Shown: positions 1 through 12,088 of the stretch, piece after piece | Numbering within the stretch: the stretch's first letter is position 1 | Layout: the number at the start of each line of letters is the position of its first letter | From: Merluccius polli | Taxonomy: Eukaryota > Chordata > Actinopteri > Gadiformes > Merlucciidae | Reading direction: 5' to 3' | Assembly (NCBI GenBank): GCA_030340625.1 | Contig: JAOPHQ010003500.1 | Location: 1-64,000 of the forward strand | Length of the DNA: 64,000 bases | Program-made: the position numbers and the translations under genes | The notes under the pieces: model-generated | What the model was told of the DNA's origin: nothing | Databases searched by the model: none | The model's input: the letters and a program-made list of their open reading frames with translations, nothing else

Positions 1-176
1 GACAAACCCCAGGTATTAAGCTAGTTTGCAAACCGCTGGGTCATATTGTTACCAAATGAGTCTTGACTATTGAGTTTCCTTTCCTGTACATTTCTTGGGA
101 TAAGACACACATATACATTTAATCGTATATATCATATACACATATACATTAATACAAATCTTATCCGATACATTTT

Positions 177-230
177 CAAGTGAGGCTGGGAATTATCAAA
201 GCACACAATCAATATCGGAGCAACTACAAA
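177..230 (+). repeat. Dispersed repeat fragment, copy 1
   Basis: About 55 bp beginning AAGTGAGGCTGGGAA is closely similar to 58394-58452 near the other end of the window. The order of words (AAGTGAGGCTGGGAA, TATCAA, ACAATCAA, GGAG, CTACAAA) is shared. The second copy is preceded by TTCAAAGCGACGTACAAG, a phrase frequent in fish interspersed repeats. Family not assigned. Confidence 0.5.
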
Positions 231-516
231 TATAAGTCCTGTACAACCAAAAATACCCAATACCACAAGTTGTTGTTGCTGTTTAACAAAATGTAAAGCA
301 TTGAATTAATAACAAAATGGCAAGTTGTCAGTTGTTGCCTTGTTGGTCAAGGTTATATAACCACAACAGCCACACACACCTTCACTTTACTCTGTGTGGT
401 GTTTGTGAGTGATTTGCAAATGGTGTATAATGGTATCACAAAAGGCGTACGTCACACTGTTGCATATGCCCCCTTATTTATTTACCATCCAGTAGTTTAA
501 GGGCACTGAAGAACAG

Positions 517-596
517 ATCTCTCTCTCTCTCTCCCTCTCTCTCCCTCTCTCTCTCTCTCTCTCTCCCTCCCTCCCTCTCTCCCTCTCTCACTCTCA
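517..596. repeat. (CT)n microsatellite with CCCT interruptions
   Basis: Polypyrimidine tract of CT dinucleotides broken by CCCT units. Nothing coding surrounds it. Confidence 0.95.
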
Positions 597-2427
597 TCAG
601 AAACCACTTTCTTCCATCCACTTAAAAAGCCCACAGTAGTATTTCCCTGATTTGTGGTTTTCACAGACAGACCCCCTGTAGATTTCTCTCATTCTGATCC
701 AGAATAACATCAGCCATTAAACAGGACCATAGCAATGAGTCCATCATGTCTGCTTTGGTAGATATCAGAGTTGTCCTTTTTTTAAAAACATGATTTCATG
801 TTCCACGCAGGATACATAATACTGAGCACTGAGCAGTGTTTTTTCCTGGGTAGATTAGCCAATCAGATCCGGCCATATACGTGTTGGCCAAAGAAATGCA
901 GCCAAGATCAGGTCTTACACAGGAAATGGAAACAATGACCAAGTGGAAAGGTGAAAATATTACATATACATAATATACATATACATAAAAAAGTAATTTT
1001 AGCTGTTTAGGTAAGTAAATGCTGGTCATGTAAATTATCGCCACATGTTTTTAAGCACGAAGTGTTGAACATACACTCGCTAATTATCGTCAGCTTAAGG
1101 CAATAGTGTGAAATCTAAGTGGCCGTGTAAACAGCATAATGCAATTGCACTAATTGAGATATGCACCAAAACTGCACCCTTAGCAACTTGCTTAACAACA
1201 TAGCTGTGGGTTTGATTTGGTTGTTTTTTGTCTTTTAATTTCATTCAGCACATGTACACACAGTGGGGTTTTCTATAGCTTTTTAAATTCTGTTTTGTAA
1301 CACAGCCAACAGAAGAAACCAGGCCGTTAGTGTGTGTAAAAAGTAATTTGCATTTGCTTGTAATAGCAGAAATCAGGGCAAAGAACCAAACCTGAAAAAA
1401 ACACCATGTCCCTGAACAGGTGCAAACACGAATGTAAAGAAGAAGAAAAAAAGAAGCAGAAACCCGGCAGCTTGCTTTAACACGTGTTGGTCACCTGAGA
1501 GTTGGTGTTTAGCACCAATCATTAGCAAACACAAAGTAAACCTGACCTTGTCAGGCACCATGCGTATAAACCCTGAAATTAACCACTGAAGCTTTTGAAA
1601 GCCTTGCTAAAGGGGAGGTCTGTTTCTGACCACTGTATATACAGGCCTGTATTGGCATTAAGGAACTGCATGTCAACATAGCAATCGATTTATTGCTACG
1701 AAGTGACTATTCCCTAACAAAAGGGTAATTCATGCCCATTTGCCATTGAATGGTGTGTGCAGCAGTCGTCGTACCAGTAGTAGCAGCAGCATTTAAGGCA
1801 CCTTCACCTTTACTAAAGCATACATTTTATATACACCTGTGCACATGAACTGTTTTTTGACTAGATTAAATCTCATGGGTAATGGCGAAGGGGAAGAGGA
1901 AATGACAGCGTTATGGTCCTTTAATGGTAACTGCTACGGTGGGGAAGGGGCCCACACCCCCAACACCCCAGCCCATCCCCAGGCCAGACTGAGGTTGTCT
2001 AGCTGTCGAACCGAGCCGACCGCATCCATCTGTAAGAGGTAGAAGGGCCCCGGCTTCTGGAAGCAGCTTCTGAAGTGTGTGTTTAAAAAGTGTGTTCACC
2101 GCAGAGAGGAGGGACGGGGTGGCAAATGGCTTTTTAATGGTTTGCTTTTCGCTTCTCCAGAGCCCAGTGTGTATCGCCCACCTACCCACTAACACTCTCT
2201 CTCCCTCCGTCTCCCCTCCCTCCTTTCTTTCTTTCCCTCTGTCTCCCTCACACTCCCCCCCCCAGCACATCATGGTGCTGCTTTTCAGACGTGACTAAAG
2301 GCGACCTTGCCAGTGCTGAAAAAAACAGCAAATTAAAGTATCATTCATTATCCAGCGGTCTTTGTTGGCGCCTGTGTGCCAACTGACGGCTCAAAGGACC
2401 GCCCCCTTTTCCTCTGTGTTACAGACA

Positions 2428-2449
2428 AACCCCCCCCCCCCCCCCCCCT
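2428..2449. repeat. Poly-C run
   Basis: Uninterrupted C run of about 20 bp in the phf21b intron, one of many such runs in the window. Confidence 0.9.
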
Positions 2450-3506
2450 CACACATCTACTTCCTGTCCAAAACACTTCCAAGCAATCACCTATTTTTCC
2501 CTTATTTCATATATTTTCCTTTCAGTCTTTTCTCTCTTTCAAGGCTTGCGGGTAAACTTTATCAACTCTGCAACTTGTGCATTAGCCCGGAGTAAAAAAA
2601 TAAACAATATATGATCAACGCTAACAATAAAAAAACATTATCTGTCTCTCCCCCCCTATCCCACATTGCACACCCTTCCATGAAACATTATTGAAACATT
2701 ATTTATTTATTTTGTTTGGTTTGGTTTGGTTCTCCGTTGCAGTTTTTTTTTTCTCAAGGTCATCTCGACCAGGTCTATTCGTTCTGATTTCATACTCATT
2801 TTAAACTAATAATACATTGATAATGAGAAAGAAAAACAACCCTCCACAAACCACATTCAAATATCTCTTCCACTGAATCCAATTCAACTAAATGTTGTGC
2901 TCACTGAACAGCGTATAGCATATCTCTTAAGGTCACGGGCCATTTCCTGTGAACTTCAACACAAGCGATGATGTGCCACCTCAGTTACTAGGCAACTTGG
3001 TCTCATATTTAAAAGCGCACAACATTGTAAAGTCCAAAATTAGATTGGCATCAACTGACATAGCACTCTTATTTCTCCAAGGCCTCATACGATACATCTT
3101 GGGCCTAGTTTCCTTTCCTTCTTTCTCCTCCTTCCTTCTCCATCCTCGGCCATTCCCTTACCCAGCATACCGCTGTGCGGCCAGGCCAGACCTTATTCAG
3201 TCCATATTGCTTTTTCCCCTGCATGTCGCAGGGTGTAATGACACTTAAGCTACAATACGCCAGGACATAAAACCAAAATAAAACACTTGCTATCAGATCC
3301 AGGCGGCCCCGAGACTCAGGTTTGGGTATGAATCTCGACTTGAAAGGAGAGCATTCTGCCTCCTTCTCTGGGGGTAACCAGGAAGCTATTTTAGCTAGAT
3401 GTAGTATCACTGGTGATTAATATTAAATGGTAGCAATTCTGTCCAGTCATCGGCCTGCATGGATATGTTTACACATTAACACAGGCCTCGTCATCACCAC
3501 AACATT

Positions 3507-3520
3507 GTGTGTGTGTGTGC

Positions 3521-3559
<39 letters not shown>

Positions 3560-3566
3560 CCTCTCT

Positions 3567-3631
<65 letters not shown>

Positions 3632-3793
3632 TCTCTTCTCTCTCTCTCTCTCTCTCTCTCTCCCTCTCTCTCTCCCTCCAGCTCTACCTCTCTCGCCCTC
3701 TCTCGCCCTCTCCCTCGTTCCTGGCGCCTTATTTAAAAACACAGCGCGGGGGGGGGGGGGGGGGGGGTGGGGGGGGGGGGTTGGGGGGGGGGG
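3507..3793. repeat. Compound (GT)n-(CT)n tract followed by poly-G
   Basis: A short GT run (3507-3520) leads into about 155 bp of CT with CCCT and TTCTC interruptions (3523-3679). After about 70 bp comes a G-rich run broken by a few T (3748-3793). The long CT part is a mirror-repeat polypyrimidine tract of the kind that can form triplex DNA. Confidence 0.93.
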
Positions 3794-4399
3794 CTATTAA
3801 TAGCGTGGCGCTCTGATCTCCTGTTAAAGGGGAGACTGCATACAAACCATGCCATCTTCTGGCTGCTCGGCTGCAACGAGAGGAGAGGAGCTGGGCATGA
3901 TGGAGAGGAATTAAGGAGGAAATTCATGATTCAGGAAGTGGGACGACCAATAAAAACAGGTCTGAAATATCGTACATTTTATTAAAAGAATTTATGAATA
4001 TGTAAAATAGGCCTGTTTGAACAGCAAGTGGCTTGACTTGTATTAATATATGATATTGATATAATACATATTTGCTTGTGGTACCAAGTAAATAGTACAG
4101 TATATATTCTCTGAAAAGAATAGTACTGTGTATACTACTGTAGTGATGTGATGACGCTCTAAACCACTCTGTCGCTTTAATGGCATGATTTAGAGGGATA
4201 AATATGACTGGCTCTGGTGTCAAACATCATCCTCTTCTGGTGAAGTTGACCTCAACGTGTTCAGGCCGTTTCTCAGGCTTTTTTCGCTTTTTTTGCGGTC
4301 GTTGGCACGGCGACCAATGACTCACAAGTTGTCTTAACCCCGGCAGAAAATCCACACAGAGTGGGGAGAAATATGGGTTGTATTTTTAGGTGAGTGAGT

Positions 4400-4400
<1 letters not shown>

Positions 4401-4433
<33 letters not shown>

Positions 4434-4442
4434 CACACACAC
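4401..4442. repeat. (CA)n microsatellite
   Basis: CA dinucleotides with one AA interruption. Confidence 0.93.
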
Positions 4443-7183
4443 AGACACTTATCACATCACTCTCTCTGTTTCTCTTACTCACTCCCTCACTCTCTCTTAT
4501 TCCTTTCTTTACCCCACATTTTGCCTCTTTATACCGTCTCCATGTTTCTGTCTCTTGCTCTGAGTCGATTTAATGTCTTAGCATTTGAGCAAATGACTGC
4601 CCCGGCTGTGAGATTTAAAAGGTGGGGACTACAGGCCTCTGCTCTGCCTTGGGGTTGGTTTCATTAGCTTGAAACCAGACCTTATGAGGACTACAAAATG
4701 CAGTCTCCTAAGAACAACAAAAACTAAAAAGAAAACACGTGCATTGTTTCACAGTGTGATGTTAGCAAATATGGCTAACATTGCAATAGGACTTGATATG
4801 CTATTTAAATCCTCCAAAAACAGGTTGCTTCCTCTCATCTCGGCGTGCGCAGAAGGAAAGCAATAATTGCATGACACCTTATCACCAGCTTTCTCTAGAA
4901 ATAGCAGCAGCATTACAATATGGCTCGAGCAGCAGCAAATATAACCGCTGCGATGTATTTAACAACAACAACGCTTCAAACTTGCGGTGAAGCGTTACTT
5001 GGTGTGACGCTGCTCTGAGCGGTGGAGGAGTTTAAGGGGAGGAGGGGTGTTTAAAAGACTACATTACCACAAACTAAGCAGCATTATCAGCCTTAAGGCA
5101 GCGGTGCCTTGAGCTAGACGGGCGGGGCAGGGGGGGGATCTGAGGATGGGATCAGATGTGCGAGGCATCGCAGGATTAGACACGCACAGAGAGGCAGACC
5201 TGACAGCTCATCACGGCTTTACAGCAGCCAGGATCCAGGATCGAGCCCCCCCTCCCTCCTGCTCATCCTCCTCCCTCATCTTTCTATGATCACCTCCCTA
5301 TCTTCTCAATATTTGGATTCAAGCAGCGTACAGCTCCGCGTGGCTAGCTATATGATAAGACACTTTTTTCCATATCTGGGTCATTGGTACAAGCATAGAA
5401 ACCGGAAATAGTGAAGTGAGTTAAAAGTGACTTTCTAGCAGTTATGATACGATGCAATTCTACGTTGATTAAATGTTTCCCAACATGTGTCAACCATCTA
5501 TGGACCCTCAAAGGTATTCAAAGCCCAAAGGGCTTCGTGGCCTTCAGCTTGGGAATCAGCAATTCTCATACCACACAACAACAACAACAACAACAACAAA
5601 TGACCCTGCAATAGTCCCATCCATATTTAGACTAGATATTATTTCATTTTTTTACCCATATAAGGAAAAAGGGGTATGAAAAACAATGTGTAGGACGAAG
5701 GTGTTTTAATTTAATGAGTTCCTACTTTTCACTCCTTTGGTGATGTAATCGTCAGAATGAAAAACAGGTGTTGTGGGAGAAGGTGGCTTATGTCTATGGA
5801 CTTTTTCTCCATGGCAACTGGTACGAAGAACTCCTCCTGCGCATATAGAGTTGAGAGCCACCTGGGAGAACCACCTGGCCGGTCGAACCACCACATCTGA
5901 ACGCTTCCCTGGGCTCTGGGTTCACCTTGTCACAGCAGGTGAACAGAACATGAAGGGCTGGAAGGGAGTGAGGAGTGTTCCTCCAGGGTAAAACGCTCGC
6001 TGTCCATACCTTAAGAGCGCTACGAGCGCCGGCGCGAATGGCTGGAATTTGTTCGCTTATCTGTTACAGCGGAACGGGGAGAGTTGCTGCTCAGTACTTT
6101 GAGACAATCTGGGGCGAAAGATAGATGGTTCACTAAATAGTTTTGTGCTGTCCTGGCCAATGCGAGGCTGATTAAGAAACACCAAGCAGGATAACAGAAA
6201 CCGCTAACTTGTCTCCCCACCCTACTATGTGTTGTGTATGTATGCTTTGTTGTTTTTTTTACTTACAGTATATATCTATATATTCTGTTATCATATTATA
6301 GCAAGCTTTTACACTTCACAATACCCATTTCAAATAGTCATTCTGCTCTATTCTTTTCTATTTCTCCAGTTTAAAGCTCCTTACAATATGTACCACTGCA
6401 TTACCAGTGTACATTGTTTAGCACAAACCTTCTACAGCACAGCCTTCATTTAGGAACAATGAAGTATGGATTTAGAGAAGTGAGTTGTAAAAGTGAGGAA
6501 TTATGTTAAGACTGTGAGACTGTGCTTCTGAACACTAACACGTTATGTTAGTGTAAGACTAGGCCAGGACACGTAAGACACACATGACATTTCTCAGCTG
6601 TGTTTTGCTGGAAGGAATAGGTCAATGGGCATCGCTAACAACACGCGCCTGGCTTCTGCACTTCACATTTAACTAACAAGATTTTAACCTCAGAGTTGAA
6701 CACACGGACGATATTGCGGCGGAAAGCCTTGCCTGAATATAGATGTACTCGTCTTTCTTCTGACGTTATTGTGATGTTTGGCCCTCATATTGAGGGCATC
6801 ACTAGGAATCTAATTTTTAGTCCAATCCCACCTGATCTATTTTTCAAAAGGGTCTTTGAAGTTGCCCTTGTTGAAACATGGAGCCCCATTTCCTTATGTG
6901 GGCGGGCCTCTCAGACTCCCACTCAGAAACTCAATAATGCATTAAAAACAATAATTTAACTGGGCCATTGTGGGGCCTGGGAAGAGTATGCATGCATAGT
7001 TGGGGGCTTGCAACCGCAAAACTGAAAAGGTTCAGAGGTTTTTAAAAAAAAACAACACCAAACAACATATTTTCAACAGTTAGGAAAAACTCTTTAGTGT
7101 TAAAAACTGTTAGGGTTTTTTTTGTTTTGGGGCCCACCCCAGGCCTACTGAAGGACAGCATGGCCTCTTCCCAAGGGGACAGA

Positions 7184-7202
7184 CCCCCCCCCCCCCCCAC
7201 CC

Positions 7203-7234
<32 letters not shown>
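7184..7234. repeat. Poly-C followed by (CA)n
   Basis: A C run with one A interruption passes directly into about 15 CA units. Confidence 0.93.
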
Positions 7235-7235
<1 letters not shown>

Positions 7236-7485
7236 CATGGTGAGTAGTTAAGCCTGGAGCAAGCAGGGGTGGGGGTGGCGGTTTGGCTGACGTTGGTGGT
7301 CTGCTGCATTTCCTATATTTATTGGTGTGGACAAGATGCCAAGAAACATAAAATGCAAGAGGAGGGGTGGTGAGGGTGGGTTGTTAGCGTGCTTTTAGAC
7401 TTATGGTGGACCCCCAAGAGCTGTTTAGTAGAAGAAGGGATTGGCCAGTACTCCTCTTAAACTCAAGGTGAGCGATTACTTGTTC

Positions 7486-7493
<8 letters not shown>

Positions 7494-7516
<23 letters not shown>

Positions 7517-7797
7517 GGGCTGGCCTGAGGGCACGAACCAGAGGCTTTTAAATGCATCTAGACGCATTTCCTGTGTTTTTTTCCGCCCTCCATCCAACAA
7601 CTTGGTTGTTTTGGGCTAAGGGTTTTTGTCTTTTCTCTCTCCGGGCCAAACAATGGGGTTAATCAGCCCACTGTCAGGGAACCTATTCTTTGTCCTGTCG
7701 CTATCTCCTCCGCTAGCTGAGTGATTGTATTGTGCCGTCATATTGAGTCCCCCCCCCCCCCTGCCTCCCCCCAAACACCCTCCCCCCCCCCCCCCCA
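7494..7797. repeat. Poly-G and poly-C runs about 230 bp apart
   Basis: A G run of about 26 bp (7494-7519) is followed by C-rich runs (7749-7797, with CTGCCT and AAACACCCT interruptions). The sequence between them is unique and non-coding. Confidence 0.85.
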
Positions 7798-8076
7798 AGC
7801 AAAATAATGGATGCATGCATTTTGAGAAACAACAACTGACCAATCACAGAAGAGCAATGGAGGGAAGGACCGGATGCACTCTCTCGTACAGTGTGTGTGT
7901 GGGGGGGGGGGGGTCGAGGGTGAGGCAGACAAAAACATTCCACTCCTCACCCACCCGACCCCCACCACTCGGACACACACACACCAAATATTCAGGTTTA
8001 GAAAGTAAGTACAAACTTTATAAATAAAAGTGTGGCTTCCCTTGGTAGTAAGTGACGAGTGGAGATCTGCATGAAT

Positions 8077-8630
8077 TAGGGATGCATGCCAATTATTTTT
8101 TTGTCATCCAATATGAAAACCGATAATTACCTCCTTAAGATAAGATCATTACTGATGTTTACCGATAAGATAGCCGATAATTACAGATAAGATAGCCGAT
8201 AATTAATAACCTGTAGTTTGTGACCCACCAACTGGTATCACTAATAATTGTAAACTCAAGCAGTGCAGTTAACACAAAACAAACCAAGAACACTTGACAC
8301 CGATATTTTTTCGAGTAAAGCACATAAACTTCAAGCCGACTTTGGCTTTTATAGACTAATCAAACATTTTGTCTACCTCACCGGTGATGACATGTTTGCT
8401 GTTTTGCTCCCTAATTTACTACGTCCGCACCGCATGGCTCTACTCAGGTGCAGAAGAACAGCATACAGCGCTTCTTAAGGCCTATGGTTATGCCAGTGGA
8501 AGGAATATTGGCTTTGAATGATCGCCTCTATTTATCTACATAGAGGCTATCATTTCATTAACGATAATAAAACAAATTTCCCGCTATCGGACGATAATTT
8601 GTCGGACCCGATATACGTCCTGTATCTCTA
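8077..8630. mobile_element. Decayed hAT-like non-autonomous DNA transposon (MITE)
   Basis: The ends are imperfect inverted repeats: TAGGGATGCA on the left and TGTATCTCTA on the right (reverse complement TAGAGATACA, 8 of 10 identical). The interior is rich in CCGATAATTA-type words, including a tandem copy of GATAAGATAGCCGATAATTA near 8165-8205 and ATCGG-containing words near the right end. That vocabulary is typical of fish hAT-derived MITEs. I could not find an intact 8-bp target duplication, so the exact ends are uncertain. Confidence 0.4.
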
Positions 8631-8772
8631 GTATATAAATAGATGTATAGGTGGGGGGGGAGGGGTGTTCAAAATGAATGTTAAGACCTGTGGCCATGCT
8701 CTAATCCACTCTGTGGGACAAATCATAGGTTTTGATCCTGTTACCTTGAAGAGGACACTCGCCACATCCTCT

Positions 8773-8774
<2 letters not shown>

Positions 8775-8805
<31 letters not shown>

Positions 8806-8836
8806 CACACACAAACACACACACAAACACCCCCTC
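8775..8836. repeat. (CA)n microsatellite
   Basis: CA tract with AACAC interruptions. Confidence 0.93.
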
Positions 8837-8951
8837 ACCATCTCAATGTTTCCTGGTCTCAATGTTTCATCGCATCAGCTTCTTTAGCGATGAAAGATGA
8901 ATAAGACGTTAGAGAGAGTGGAGGCCTTCTGGGAGCCCATTCCCACTGTTT

Positions 8952-9001
8952 ACGGTGACCGAGTGTTGTGGGTACCGAGTGTCGCGGTGACCGAGTGTTA
9001 A
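8952..9001. repeat. Small tandem repeat of a GACCGAGTGT-type unit
   Basis: The word ACCGAGTGT occurs three times in 45 bp (GGTGACCGAGTGTT, GGTACCGAGTGTC, GGTGACCGAGTGTT), forming a short minisatellite. Confidence 0.7.
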
Positions 9002-9609
9002 TCACAGAGGAAACATAAAGAAAACCACACAACAACAACAACAACAACAACAGGCATCAGGGCCTGAAGCTCTAGTGGTGTCAAACATGCACACACGCAA
9101 ACACAAACATGAACATCAAGAAAGTGTAGTATGTGCCATCTGGTGAAGTAGTTGAACTGTTATTATTCTACACTCTTACATAATGTGGTTGTTTTTCATG
9201 TAGTCATGTCGGATCCTTAACGATGACGAATAAACATTGTCATGTTGTTTCACAATAATAGAAGATGTATTTATGTTTGTATTATATGTGTTTGTATTAT
9301 GTGTCTGTCATCACTGACAACAGCAGTACTACTACACACACACACACACACACACGATGTGGTTTAAAATCGACAACTCAAGAGACTTTAGGTTAAACAC
9401 CGTGGTGCTGTCAGTCCAGACTATATCTTACCCAAGGTTCCCCTGGAGTTGTTACACTTGAGTTCACACACAGCTCAGATGTACCTCCAATGAAAATATG
9501 CCCAAAAATAGGTAGACTACTCTCTAGCTTTCTAGTATTTCTCGTTAGAAACGTCGACCAACATTGGAGAAAATGGTGAAAAGGATCCAACGACAATACA
9601 TGCATAATG

Positions 9610-9610
<1 letters not shown>

Positions 9611-9695
<85 letters not shown>

Positions 9696-9802
9696 GGTCC
9701 TGATCCTTGCGCTGACTGTGCACAATGACCAGTACACAGCCAGTAAGCTGCTGACCTCACCCCCCCCCCCCCCCCCCCCCCCCCCGCACGTGCTCGCGCG
9801 CA

Positions 9803-9860
<58 letters not shown>
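9611..9860. repeat. Compound (TG)n, poly-C, (CG/CA)n microsatellite cluster
   Basis: About 41 TG units (9611-9693) are followed after 65 bp by a C run (9760-9785), then CGCACGTGCTCGCGCGCACG passing into (CA)n (to 9860). The TG, CG and CA parts alternate purine and pyrimidine, the base pattern favouring Z-DNA. Confidence 0.95.
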
Positions 9861-9861
<1 letters not shown>

Positions 9862-10592
9862 CACCCCACCGTTCAGCTCGGTTATCAACACACAGGCTGT
9901 CTGGCAAAGCTTATCAAGGAAAAGTCAATATGGTGAGAGCTCTTTAATGCTTTGCCCTTTACCGGGGGAAAATGAAAAAATAAAAATGTTTTCAACCCCA
10001 GACTTAATGCTTATCTCTTTTCTCATACAAAAAAAAAATAGACTGCTTTTTTTCCTTTTAAATGACAATTCTGTGAGTGGGTTGTCACAGTAAAAGCACA
10101 TTTTGCTGTTTGGTTGTAGATTATGTATTTGTGTTAGGAGCAACACGATTAAATAATATGAAGATAAACTACAAAACAGTCCATTGAGATCAAGTGTGGA
10201 AGTGGTCAAAAATAGAACAAAAGATTCTGTGTCTGAACATTTGTTTTGAAGCCAAAAATATGCTTTGTGCAGGCGGCCATCTTAAAACTGAAAAACCCAA
10301 AGAGCAACAAGATTAACGCTAAGCTAAAACCTACCAAACAGTCCAGTGAGATTAAATGTAGAAGTGGAAGAGAAAAAAAACATTATTTTGTTCGGAAACA
10401 GAACAAAATAATATGTGCTTGAAAGTTTGTTTTGGAGCAAAAATCGGCTGTTCAAAATCCTAACGGTCACGGTTTGACTCGGTAACTACCTGAGGCTTGC
10501 CGTTGGAAACGGCATCTAGCGGCCAAAACAGAACATCTAAAAGGTTTTTCCCATTGCATGGCCTTCAAAGATTAGCTGTGATGGTTGCCCCA

Positions 10593-10603
10593 CGCGCACG
10601 CGC

Positions 10604-10654
<51 letters not shown>
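10593..10654. repeat. (CG/CA)n microsatellite
   Basis: Begins CACGCGCACGCGCACACG and continues as pure CA. Confidence 0.94.
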
Positions 10655-10658
<4 letters not shown>

Positions 10659-10827
10659 ACTGAGAGTTGTGTTGCTACGATACCAGCAGGAGAGGCAGAC
10701 TCGGTGGAAGTTCATTAAACAGTGAAGGCTTATTAATAAGAGCCAGCCCATCAAGATAGCTTTTACATTGTATCTTTGTTCCCCTTTCCTCACAATGATG
10801 CTTCTGGATATCTGACCACACAGACTG

Positions 10828-10902
10828 CCCCCCCCCCCCCCCCCCCCTACGCCATTCAGGCCTGACACGAGATATACAATTCCTCCAGTACACACAAAAC
10901 AG

Positions 10903-10931
<29 letters not shown>
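10828..10931. repeat. Poly-C run and (CA)n microsatellite
   Basis: A C run (10828-10848) and a CA tract (10902-10931) flank about 50 bp of unique sequence, just left of the foldback element. Confidence 0.9.
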
Positions 10932-10933
<2 letters not shown>

Positions 10934-10950
10934 TGAACCAGAATGTCTTT

Positions 10951-12088
10951 TATGGGGGTATTATTGAGACAATATTATTTGTGTGTGCGTGTCTCAATCT
11001 GTGTGTGTGTAATACGATTTGTGTGTATTCACATTTGTGTGTATTCACATTTGTGTGTGCGTAATAAGATTTGTGTGTCTGTATTCACATTTGTGTGTGT
11101 GTAAAGAAATCTGTGTCTGTATTCACATTTGTGTGTGCGTAATAAGATTTGTGTGTCTGTATTCACATTTGTGTGTGTGTAAAAAAAATGCGTACTGAGA
11201 TCTGTAAATGTCTGTCATCAGTTATAACTCAGGCGGGAGCTCTGATTGGCCGTCTTTTTACACGTGGATTTTGGCACACTTCTGCCGTGCAGATCTGCAA
11301 ATTTGCGATCCGTGTGTAAAAACGATTTGTCTGTAACTTCACGCAATACAGTCTACACACCACTAGTCGGCGCGCAGCACCCAGTGATGTTAAGCGTGTC
11401 ATTGTCATGGGGAAGATGGCTGCCGTTAATGACACTGGCCGGTCGTCGGAAACTTAGAACAACTCATGGGCTTTACAATGCGTTTATTTATGAGGAAAAC
11501 AAACGTTAACTTACCCATGAGTTTTTCGAAGTTTATATTATATTTTCTATCTAAAATGGCCAGTGTCATTAACGGCAGCCATCTTACCCATGACAATGAC
11601 ACGCTTAACATCACTGGGTGCTACGCGCCGACTAGTGGTGTGTAGACTGTATTGCGTGAAGTTACAGACAAATCGTTTTTACACACGGATCGCAAATTTG
11701 CAGATCTGCACGGCAGAAGTGTGCCAAAATCCACGTGTAAAAAGACGGCCAATCAGAGCTCCCGCCTGAGTTATAACTGATGACAGACATTTACAGATCT
11801 CAGTACGCATTTTCTTACACACACACAAATGTGAATACAGACACACAAATCTTATTACGCACACACAAATGTGAATACAGACACACAGATTTCTTTACAC
11901 ACACACAAATGTGAATACAGACACACAGATTTCTTTACACACACACACATGTGAATACAGACAGACACATCTTATTACGCACACACAAATGTGAATACAC
12001 ACAAATGTGAATACACACAAATCTTATTACACACACACAGATTGAGATACGCACACACAAATAATATTGTCTCAATAATACCCCCATA
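10951..12088. mobile_element. Foldback-type DNA transposon with ~500-bp terminal inverted repeats
   Basis: The left arm (10951-about 11440) and right arm (about 11558-12088) are near-identical inverted copies. The termini are TATGGGGGTATTATTGAGAC and its reverse complement. The element is flanked by the same 6 bp, GTCTTT, at 10945-10950 and 12089-12094, consistent with a target-site duplication. The outer part of each arm is a minisatellite built from TGTGTGTATTCACATT-type units, and copy-number differences there explain the unequal arm lengths. The inner parts of the arms differ by only a few bases, suggesting a young insertion. The loop (11441-11557) has no transposase. TAT...ATA ends with a 6-bp duplication recall the IS3EU superfamily, but that assignment is from memory and tentative. 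The two 68-codon open frames at 11229-11435 (minus) and 11563-11769 (plus) are the same arm sequence read twice, not genes. Confidence 0.85.

Noticed and set aside
1911..2273. 120-codon minus-strand frame considered as a further phf21b exon
   Set aside because: Contains no match to the PHF21B proline-rich or AT-hook sequence and starts in CT-repeat antisense.
9411..9907. Long open frames encoding CVCVCV or HTHTHT proteins here and at about 20 other places
   Set aside because: They are translations of (GT)n/(CA)n microsatellites, which have no stop in several frames; no family resemblance outside the repeat.
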